From contig CALYQJ010000002.1 of NCBI GenBank assembly GCA_945285405.1, forward strand, positions 62,001 through 126,000: 64,000 bases of DNA, given 5' to 3'. This document shows, piece by piece, positions 58,262 to 64,000 of the stretch. Positions within the stretch are counted from its first letter, which is position 1. Every line of letters starts with the position of its first letter. Source of the DNA: an uncultured Lactobacillaceae bacterium (lineage in GTDB: Bacteria; Bacillota; Bacilli; Lactobacillales; Lactobacillaceae). Made by a program: the position numbers and the translations under genes. Below the pieces are notes generated by a model. That model was given only the letters and a program-made list of their open reading frames with translations. It was not told the DNA's origin and ran no database searches.

Positions 58262-59749
58262 CTAAGAAATTTCTTTTAAAGTTTGGTCAATATGTTTTAG
58301 TACCTTTGACTTACCTAAGACTTCCAATTCATCAGTTAAATAGGGACCATGCATCTGACGAGTAGCTGCAATTCTAATCGGCATAAAAAGCTTTCGCCCT
58401 TTAGCATTAGTTTCTGCTCTTACTTCTTGAATTACATGATTGATGTTCACTGATGTAAATGGCATTAGATTTTTAATTTTGTCATAAAATACCTTAATCA
58501 CCATTGGAGCTAAATCATCTTGTAATTCTGCTTTTTCACCTTCATCTAATTCAGGAATATCTCGGAAAAATTGATCAGAAAGTTCCAATATTTGATGAGT
58601 ATAACTCATTTGATCCTTAAATAAATCAACTAAAGAACGAACCCAAGCAATTTTTTCTTGATCTGGATCTTCCGTTATTCGGCCATTTTCAATTAAAGTT
58701 TGTAAACTCATATGAGCAATTCTACTTAAAGGGGCTGCCTTAACATATTTATTATTAATCCATTCAAGTTTTTTCTGGTCGAATTTTGCTGGAGAACGAC
58801 TTAAGCGCTTAGGATCAAACTGTTTAATAAATTGTTTTTTAGTAAAAATTTCTTCTTCACCGACCGGCGACCAACCAAGTAAAGTAATAAAATTAAACAT
58901 TGCCTCTGGTAAGTAACCAAAACTACGATATTGCTCAATAAATTGAAGAATACTTTCATCACGTTTACTTAATTTTTTACCCGTTTCTTGATTAATAATT
59001 AAAGACATATGGCCAAATTTTGGAGGTTTCCAACCAAAAGCTTCATAAACTGCTAATTGTTTTGGAGTATTAGCAATATGATCATCACCTCTTAAAATAT
59101 GAGTCATTTCCATTAAGTGATCATCAATTACTACTGCAAAATTATAAGTGGGTTGTCCGTTTTCTTTCATAATGACAAAATCACCACCCAATGTATCACT
59201 ATTAAATTCGATCTTACCTTTCACCATATCATCAAATTGATAAAGATGATTTTTAGGCAATCTTAATCTAATAACTGGTTTTAACCCTTCAGCTCTTTTT
59301 TTAGCTTGTACTTCTGCAATTTCATGCTCTGTCATTCCTTCATATTCATACTCATAATGAGGCATAATACCTGCTGCCTGTTGACGTTCACGCATTGTAG
59401 TTAACTCATCTTCAGTTAAATATGATTCATAAGCCGAATTGTTTTCTAATAATTTTTTAATATACTTATGATAAATTTCATTACGTTCTGATTGACGGTA
59501 TGGACCGTAATCGCCACCAATATCAGGGCCTTCATCCCAATCAATACCTAACCAGGCTAAATTGGATAATTGGGATGCTTCACCATCAGCTACATTACGT
59601 TTTAAATCTGTATCCTCAATTCGAATAACAAAAGTACCACCAGTACTTCGAGCAAATAAATAATTAAATAATGCGGTACGAGCATTACCAATATGTAAAT
59701 GTCCAGTTGGACTAGGTGCATAACGTACTCTAATTTTTTGCGCTACCAA
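58262..59749 (-). CDS. gltX: Glutamate--tRNA ligase
   Basis: This class I synthetase of about 495 residues carries the HIGH motif in [20 protein letters not shown] and KLSKRDES. It likely also charges tRNA-Gln as the first step of the transamidation route. I place the start at TTG 59749 because GGAGGAAC ends eight bases upstream and because homologues begin just before the [10 protein letters not shown] motif. The ORF's earlier TTG/ATG codons at 59762-59767 overlap the ribosome site itself. Confidence 0.95.
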   Translation of the reverse strand: MVAQKIRVRYAPSPTGHLHIGNARTALFNYLFARSTGGTFVIRIEDTDLKRNVADGEASQLSNLAWLGIDWDEGPDIGGDYGPYRQSERNEIYHKYIKKLLENNSAYESYLTEDELTTMRERQQAAGIMPHYEYEYEGMTEHEIAEVQAKKRAEGLKPVIRLRLPKNHLYQFDDMVKGKIEFNSDTLGGDFVIMKENGQPTYNFAVVIDDHLMEMTHILRGDDHIANTPKQLAVYEAFGWKPPKFGHMSLIINQETGKKLSKRDESILQFIEQYRSFGYLPEAMFNFITLLGWSPVGEEEIFTKKQFIKQFDPKRLSRSPAKFDQKKLEWINNKYVKAAPLSRIAHMSLQTLIENGRITEDPDQEKIAWVRSLVDLFKDQMSYTHQILELSDQFFRDIPELDEGEKAELQDDLAPMVIKVFYDKIKNLMPFTSVNINHVIQEVRAETNAKGRKLFMPIRIAATRQMHGPYLTDELEVLGKSKVLKHIDQTLKEIS

Positions 59750-59809
59750 AATTAGTTCCTCCATCAATTAAAATCAATATTTATAATATCACTTATCATC
59801 ATTACACGT

Positions 59810-61180
59810 TTATTTCAAAGCTTTTTTAATTGTTTCACCAATAGTTTTAACGCCAACAATCTCAATTTTGCTTTTTTCATGGTAATTTTTTAAATTATTA
59901 GTCGGAACAAAAATTCTCTTAAATCCCAACTTTTCAGCTTCACTAATTCTTAATTCAATTCGATTTACACTACGAGCTTCACCCGAAAGACCTAACTCAC
60001 CAATAAAGCAATCAGTTGCAGGTATTTCTTGATTCTTAAAACTTGAAGCAATTGCCATAGCACAAGCTAAATCAATTGCCGGTTCATCTAATTTAACTCC
60101 ACCTGTTACTTTAATGTATGCATCTTGATTTTGCAGTAAAATATTTGCTCGTTTTTCTAAAACAGCCATAATTAACGACACACGATTATAATCAATTCCA
60201 GTAGCAGTACGTCTCGCATTACCAAAAAGTGTAGGAGTCAATAACGCTTGAATCTCTACTAAAATTGGACGACTTCCTTCCATTGAAACTACTACAGCAG
60301 ATCCACTTGTCCCCTTTAAACGTTCTTGTAAAAACATTTCTGAAGGGTTTGATACTTCTTTTAATCCATTTTCATGCATTTCAAAAAGGCCAATTTCATC
60401 AGTCGAACCAAAACGATTTTTAACTGTATGCATAATTCGATAAAAGTGAAATTTATCTCCTTCAATATAAATTACGGTATCTACCATATGTTCAAGAATT
60501 TTTGGCCCTGCAATCGAACCATCTTTAGTAATATGACCAACAATAAAAGTGGTAATATTTTGACTTTTAGCAATCTTCATTAAACGGCTGGTTAATTCAC
60601 GAACTACAGCAACACTACCAGTAGCACCATCAACATCTACTAATTCCATGGTTTGAATTGAATCAACAATTAAAATATCGGGTTTAATTTCATCTAACAA
60701 CGACTCTACTTGATCAAAATCACTTGTAGATAAAATGATTAATTTTTTTCCATTTACTCCTAATCTAGTAGCGCGACGCTTAATTTGCGATGCACTCTCT
60801 TCACCAGAAATATAAAGAACCTTTTTTTCTTGATGCACAATTTTACTGGCAATTTGTAATAAAATTGTTGATTTTCCAATACCTGGATCGCCCGATATTA
60901 ATACCAAGGATCCTGGTACCACTCCCCCACCAAGAACTCGATCAAACTCAGTTACACCTGTCTTAATTCGTGATAAATCATCAATGGAAATTTCATCAAT
61001 TGATTGTGGTTTTAATACTGATTGATTTTGAAATAACTTTTTATTAGATTTAACTTCCTTTTTAATTAAAGGCTGCATTGTATTGAATTCGTGACAGTTC
61101 GGACAAACACCATACTGTACTGCAGATTCATAACCACAATTATCACATACATAAATTGCTTTTGACTTAGATTTAGCCAT
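59810..61180 (-). CDS. radA: DNA repair protein RadA
   Basis: This 456-residue RecA-like protein processes branched recombination intermediates. The N-terminal zinc finger CDNCGYESAVQYGVCPNC, Walker A GDPGIGKST, the RadA-specific KNRFG motif and the C-terminal Lon-like domain (GELGLSGEARSV) are all present. It starts directly after the dut stop with no gap. The PIN/TRAM gene often placed between radA and gltX is absent. Confidence 0.95.
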   Translation of the reverse strand: MAKSKSKAIYVCDNCGYESAVQYGVCPNCHEFNTMQPLIKKEVKSNKKLFQNQSVLKPQSIDEISIDDLSRIKTGVTEFDRVLGGGVVPGSLVLISGDPGIGKSTILLQIASKIVHQEKKVLYISGEESASQIKRRATRLGVNGKKLIILSTSDFDQVESLLDEIKPDILIVDSIQTMELVDVDGATGSVAVVRELTSRLMKIAKSQNITTFIVGHITKDGSIAGPKILEHMVDTVIYIEGDKFHFYRIMHTVKNRFGSTDEIGLFEMHENGLKEVSNPSEMFLQERLKGTSGSAVVVSMEGSRPILVEIQALLTPTLFGNARRTATGIDYNRVSLIMAVLEKRANILLQNQDAYIKVTGGVKLDEPAIDLACAMAIASSFKNQEIPATDCFIGELGLSGEARSVNRIELRISEAEKLGFKRIFVPTNNLKNYHEKSKIEIVGVKTIGETIKKALK

Positions 61181-61627
61181 CTATTCTCCTGAAGAACCGA
61201 AACCACCGATTCTTATTCCTTGTGCTTCATCATGAGCAATTTTGAAAAAATTAGTAAAAATTCCTTGACCAATCCGATCACCCTTTTTAATTATGGCATC
61301 TTCAGATTTGAGATTAATTACTTGAAAAAAAATTTCTCCTTCGTTACCTTTATTATTGAAATAATCACTATCAACAATTCCAATACCATTAGGCATAACC
61401 AAGCCTTTATTCTTAGGATTACCTGATCGATTAATCAGCATTAAGCACTCATTATCAGGCATGTAAGCTTTAATTCCTGTTGGAATTAAAACTGGTGTAA
61501 ATTCATGAGCCTTAACAATTAGATCACAAGCAGCCTCAAAATCATATCCTGCTGAACCTTGACTATGTCGTTTTGGCAAATTAATTTCTTTTTCTCTATA
61601 TTTACTGACAACTTTAAACCCACGCAT
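61181..61627 (-). CDS. Deoxyuridine 5'-triphosphate nucleotidohydrolase
   Basis: This trimeric dUTPase of about 148 residues hydrolyses dUTP to dUMP. Motifs 1-5 are visible: GSAGYDFEA, NRSGNPKNKGLVMPNG, IGIVDSDYFN, GDRIGQGIF and the C-terminal GGFGSSG. I use ATG 61627 (MRGFKVVSK): AAGGAG lies nine bases upstream, whereas the TTG at 61684 has no ribosome site and no homology. The gene is the start of a dut-radA-gltX-cysS-mrnC-rlmB transcript. Confidence 0.92.
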   Translation of the reverse strand: MRGFKVVSKYREKEINLPKRHSQGSAGYDFEAACDLIVKAHEFTPVLIPTGIKAYMPDNECLMLINRSGNPKNKGLVMPNGIGIVDSDYFNNKGNEGEIFFQVINLKSEDAIIKKGDRIGQGIFTNFFKIAHDEAQGIRIGGFGSSGE

Positions 61628-61717
61628 TTTTGAGAACTCCTTATTTATTCGTAAATTTCCCATAATAATTGACAAATAAGTCAAAAAAAATTCACATTCA
61701 TTTAGTACTATAATAAA

Positions 61718-61823
61718 TGTAGAAAGAAAAAAATAACTCCTCCCAGAGCTTTAAATTAATTCTACACTCAACTTACAAATCTCCCAAAGGCTTAGTTTTA
61801 ATATTACTAAGCCTTTTATTTTT
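61718..61823 (+). ncRNA. Putative small RNA 1 with anti-Shine-Dalgarno loop
   Basis: The predicted transcript is about 106 nt. A -10-like TACTAT/TATAAT (61706-61714) precedes it. The 5' stem TGTAGAA (61718-61724) pairs with TTCTACA (61760-61766) and exposes ACTCCTCCCAGAG (61736-61748), complementary to AGGAGG ribosome sites. A second C-rich stretch TCTCCCAAAG is at 61780-61789. The terminator pairs AAAGGCTTAGT with ACTAAGCCTTT and ends in a T run. No ORF is present. It is csRNA-like in architecture; homology to any named family is not claimed. Confidence 0.6.
61786..61823 (+). terminator. Terminator of small RNA 1
   Basis: An 11-bp perfect stem (61786-61796 with 61806-61816) is followed by TTTTATTTTT. 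No protein gene ends here on the plus strand, which is itself evidence for a small transcript. Confidence 0.85.
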
Positions 61824-61916
61824 CAATGCATATTAGTAAATAATTAATTCTAGCATTTACAATACTTTTACAATTTCCTCAAATTTTTTTCACATTTATT
61901 ATTTATGATTATAAAT

Positions 61917-62018
61917 GTAGAAAAATTAACTACTCCTCCCAAAGTATTAGTTTAAATCTACCATTAATTTTTAACTTACAGTTTTAGAAAATACATCACA
62001 AAAGTGATGCTTTTTTTA
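61917..62018 (+). ncRNA. Putative small RNA 2 with anti-Shine-Dalgarno loop
   Basis: The predicted transcript is about 102 nt and paralogous to small RNA 1. A TATGAT -10-like box is at 61904-61909. GTAGA (61917-61921) pairs with TCTAC (61957-61961), exposing ACTCCTCCCAAAG (61932-61944). The body is AT-rich and ends with a CATCAC/GTGATG hairpin plus seven Ts. The stem and the C-rich core are kept while the terminator hairpin is completely different from copy 1. Confidence 0.6.
61994..62018 (+). terminator. Terminator of small RNA 2
   Basis: CATCAC-AAAA-GTGATG followed by CTTTTTTTATT. A compact intrinsic terminator with no plus-strand protein gene upstream. Confidence 0.8.
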
Positions 62019-62106
62019 TTTAATAAAGATTCCAAAAAAAGAATAAGGAATAAAAATTATATCAAAACTCAAGGTAGAGATCAAAAATTCGATGTTTAAA
62101 CAAAGT

Positions 62107-62147
62107 AAAACGGCCAGTTAGAAAAGAAGACTAACTGACCGTTTTTT
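62107..62147 (-). terminator. Terminator of the 124-residue membrane-protein gene
   Basis: AAAACGG-CAGTTAG and CTAACTG-CCGTTTT pair with one C/A mismatch around a nine-base loop, immediately after the stop codon. T runs exist on both strands (six on plus, four on minus). Confidence 0.75.
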
Positions 62148-62520
62148 AATTTAACCAAATAAAACCTTCAATAATTAAAACATATACTAACGTAACAATA
62201 ACACCATAAAAGAATATTCGTGTCCAGATTCGATTTTTAATCTTTAAAAAACTACTGTAATCTTTTTTAACAATATCATTTCCTTCTTGATTGACAGATT
62301 TAATTAATTTCACATCATCATCAACCAAGTATTTAGTAAAAACATAATTTAAAAAAGCTGGAAGAAATAATAAAAGTAAACTTATTATTCCTAAGATTTG
62401 ACGAACAGGATTATTATACTTAAATAAATATCCAATACCCAAAAGAACTAATTCAACAATAACTCCGGAAACAAGAGCAATAGGGACAAAATATCCCTTA
62501 TTATGCCAAAGTATTTTCAC
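62146..62520 (-). CDS. Small membrane protein, unknown function
   Basis: This 124-residue protein has hydrophobic segments near residues 11-33, 40-63 and 102-122. Between the second and third lies a charged loop (DDDVKLIKSVNQEGNDIVKKDYSSF). I do not recognise a family. It is the only protein gene between the small RNAs and the RpiR-type regulator, and ends in a terminator. No signal peptide other than the first segment. Confidence 0.6.
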   Translation of the reverse strand: MKILWHNKGYFVPIALVSGVIVELVLLGIGYLFKYNNPVRQILGIISLLLLFLPAFLNYVFTKYLVDDDVKLIKSVNQEGNDIVKKDYSSFLKIKNRIWTRIFFYGVIVTLVYVLIIEGFIWLN

Positions 62521-62594
62521 TTTTTTCCCTTCTATTTTATCTACATATCATTTTACGTAATTAAATAATTTCAAACAAATCAAAAGTTGTTTTT

Positions 62595-63359
62595 TTAGTG
62601 GTTCTCTTTTTTATGATAATCCAAATAATAACGAAAAAGTAAATCTATAACTACGTAAAGTGGTGAAAAATGATTATATTCTAACGAATAATCCCCTCCT
62701 AATTTTAAATCTGTAATTTGATAATAGATATTATAATCAGTCTTTGTTGATAAAAAATTGTGGGTAATTGGAGTAATGGAAATCGATGGTGACTTGATTA
62801 CTTTAATCATTTTGATTAACTCTTTTAGTTCTAAATTTTCACCACTATATGATATTAAAATTAAAAGATCTTTAGGAGTGATCGTTTTAACTTGCCATTT
62901 TAATTCAGTAATTGATGGAATAAAAATCATATTTAATTGAGTAGCCAAAAAATTTCTAGTTAATAATTGAGCTGCTATTTGTTCTCCCCAATCAGTACCA
63001 TAAACATAAATTGAATGAGCTTGAGAAATTTTCTTCACAATTGGAACCATATCTATTTGTAAAAATAGTTTAATAGTATCTTTAAGATCAGCACTAAGTT
63101 GAATCACATTATTATATTTAACTTCCTCTTTTATTTTTGTGTCATTTTCTAAAAAATATTTCATCTCCGAAAATCCAGAAAAATGTAATCTTTTAGCCAA
63201 TCGAGTTAATCCTGAGGGAGAAGTAAAAGTCTTTTTAGCTAATTCCTTAGTTTTTAAACTAGCAGCATATTCCTTATCTTTTAAAATAAAATTTAATATA
63301 TCCAAATCAGACTTAGTTAGCCGATCTGCGTATTTATTAATTACTTCTTCAAATTTCAT
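62595..63359 (-). CDS. MurR/RpiR-family transcriptional regulator
   Basis: This 254-residue regulator has an N-terminal HTH_6 domain (residues 1-75, with TSPSGLTRLAKRLHFSGFSEMKYFL, quoted in part below 20-residue blocks: SPSGLTRLAKRLHFSGF) and a C-terminal SIS sugar-phosphate-binding domain (about 95-235) containing YGTDWG and LISYSGENLEL. It is divergent from the GH4 phospho-glucosidase gene, so it should sense a disaccharide phosphate or its product and control that operon. Activator or repressor action cannot be told. Confidence 0.88.
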   Translation of the reverse strand: MKFEEVINKYADRLTKSDLDILNFILKDKEYAASLKTKELAKKTFTSPSGLTRLAKRLHFSGFSEMKYFLENDTKIKEEVKYNNVIQLSADLKDTIKLFLQIDMVPIVKKISQAHSIYVYGTDWGEQIAAQLLTRNFLATQLNMIFIPSITELKWQVKTITPKDLLILISYSGENLELKELIKMIKVIKSPSISITPITHNFLSTKTDYNIYYQITDLKLGGDYSLEYNHFSPLYVVIDLLFRYYLDYHKKENH

Positions 63360-63431
63360 AATTTTCTACTTTCTTAAGTTTATTTTAACCAGAAATAAAA
63401 AAAATTTTAATCTTTAAAAAAAAATTCAATT

Positions 63432-63465
63432 TTTGATATATTAATCAAACAAGTAAGCGATTGTA
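63432..63465. promoter_or_regulatory. Operator-like dyad and candidate cre in the RpiR/GH4 divergent region
   Basis: TTTGAT-N6-ATCAAA (63432-63449) is a perfect 6-bp dyad suited to a dimeric RpiR regulator. Next to it AGTAAGCGATTGTA (63452-63465) resembles a cre with a conserved central CG but two to three mismatches. TTGTAC (63461-63466) with a 17-base spacer to TTTAAC is a weak promoter toward the GH4 gene. Confidence 0.4.
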
Positions 63466-63528
63466 CAAAAGCCTCAGTTTTAATTTAACATATTAAGTGG
63501 AACAAATAAATTAACGGAGGTTTTTAAA

Positions 63529-64000
63529 ATGAATCAAAAAAAAGTTAATGTAGCTATTGCTGGAGGTGGTGCAACTCATACTCCAGGAATTATTCAAGCT
63601 TTATTAGAAAGCCGAGATAAACTACCTCTTAATGAATTACGATTATATGATATTGATCCTAAAAAAAATGATGATATGTATGTCATCATTAAAGAAATGA
63701 TGAAGCAATATAAAATTGATGATGTATCTTTAACTGAAACAACAGATCCCCAAGAAGCATTTACTGATATCGACTTTGTATTTTCACAAATTAGAGTTGG
63801 TGATCTAGAAATGCGAGAAAAAGACGAGAAAATCCCATTAAAATTTGGTTTAGTGGGTCAAGAAACTTGTGGCGTTGGCGGATTTGCTTATGGTTTACGT
63901 TCAATTAAAGGATTACTTGAGTTAGTTGGATACATTCAAAAATATGCTCCTGATGCTTGGATTCTAAATTATACTAATCCGGAAAGTTTGATTGCTGAAG
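63529..64000 (+). CDS. GH4 6-phospho-glucosidase, probably 6-phospho-alpha-glucosidase (partial, 3' end outside window)
   Basis: The first 157 codons of a family 4 glycosidase are present; the frame is open to the window end. It starts at an ATG with CGGAGG eight bases upstream. Visible are the NAD-binding VAIAGGGATHTPGI, the IRVGDLEMREKDEKIPLKFG block and GQETCGVGGFAYGLRSI, and NYTNPES. The MREKDEKIPLKFG and QETCG pattern matches the maltose-6'-phosphate (GlvA/MalH) type better than the cellobiose type. GH4 enzymes use NAD+ and a metal bound by the Cys region. A PTS permease is expected downstream. Confidence 0.85.
   Translation, partial: MNQKKVNVAIAGGGATHTPGIIQALLESRDKLPLNELRLYDIDPKKNDDMYVIIKEMMKQYKIDDVSLTETTDPQEAFTDIDFVFSQIRVGDLEMREKDEKIPLKFGLVGQETCGVGGFAYGLRSIKGLLELVGYIQKYAPDAWILNYTNPESLIAE

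Larger units (their letters stand above)
61691..62018 (+). repeat. Tandem pair of homologous non-coding units (198-bp period)
   Basis: Two units share, in the same order and nearly the same spacing, TTCACATT, 14 bases, ATAAATGTAGAAA, then ACTCCTCCCARAG, TTTAAAT and AACTTACA, each ending in its own terminator. Unit 1 begins at 61691, unit 2 at 61889. The sequence between shared blocks has diverged, so this is an old duplication kept for function. Confidence 0.8.

Noticed and set aside
61628..61684. N-terminal extension of dUTPase to the TTG at 61684
   Set aside because: No ribosome site and no homology; ATG 61627 has AAGGAG at ideal distance.

Overview
The window is 64 kb of AT-rich chromosome from a low-GC Gram-positive bacterium. 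It is almost certainly a lactic acid bacterium of the Lactobacillaceae. The evidence is a complete ptsHI pair with Ser46-type HPr, CcpA with a cre site, a CtsR-controlled ClpE followed by a DUF1827 protein, a DUF1149 protein beside FtsK, an LtaS-type sulfatase, class II HMG-CoA reductase in a mevalonate operon, nucleoside 2-deoxyribosyltransferase, and AGGAGG ribosome sites with many TTG starts. I cannot name genus or species. I see no rRNA, tRNA, CRISPR array, transposase or prophage. The region is ordinary core chromosome, and the unusual material lies between genes.

Layout. 1-8.6 kb (minus): the M16 peptidase-like pair yfmF/yfmH behind ftsK, then DUF1149, trmL, an AI-2E-family exporter, an orphan sorbitol-type PTS IIA protein and an MFS exporter. 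8.6-9.2 kb: gene-free. 9.2-31.3 kb (minus): a long repair, tRNA-modification and envelope block, transcribed mutS-mutL-uppP-ruvAB-queA-tgt-yajC-zwf-nrnA-DEAD helicase-SUMF1-like-alaS-ltaS, preceded by ptsHI. 31.5-34.1 kb (plus): clpE and DUF1827. 34.2-38.2 kb (minus): prfC, a CNNM/CorC-type membrane protein and a second AI-2E-family protein. 39-42.2 kb (minus): the amino-sugar operon gntR-agaS-nagA. 42.5-45.5 kb (minus): Ntdp, an SGNH hydrolase, recX and a small membrane protein. 45.5-47.3 kb (plus): ndt and a secreted 3D-domain wall protein. 47.4-50.9 kb (minus): thiolase-mvaA-mvaS, divergent from ccpA (plus). 52-61.6 kb (minus): DUF975, PBP1A, rlmB, mrnC, cysS, gltX, radA and dut. 61.6-64 kb: two tandem putative small RNAs, a small membrane protein, an RpiR-type regulator, and the start of a divergent GH4 phospho-glucosidase gene cut by the window end.

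How it fits together. Sugar enters through the PTS (ptsHI). Carbon control acts through HPr and CcpA, with a cre site at ccpA and a weaker candidate at the GH4 gene. Amino sugars are handled by AgaS and NagA under a GntR repressor with a visible palindromic operator. The mevalonate genes make isoprenoid precursor, and UppP recycles the undecaprenyl carrier used by wall enzymes such as PBP1A.

Most interesting observations: (1) two paralogous, tandem, roughly 100-nt intergenic RNAs, each with a small stem displaying a CUCCUCCC anti-Shine-Dalgarno motif and each with its own terminator (61.69-62.02 kb); (2) a DEAD-box helicase gene that is intact in frame but has no ATG, GTG or TTG before its catalytic domain, so it probably starts at ATT or ATA inside the end of nrnA; (3) a 90-bp element with 16-bp perfect inverted ends between ptsI and mutS; (4) a promoter-plus-structure candidate RNA upstream of clpE; (5) a structured ptsHI leader with a possible 19-codon peptide.
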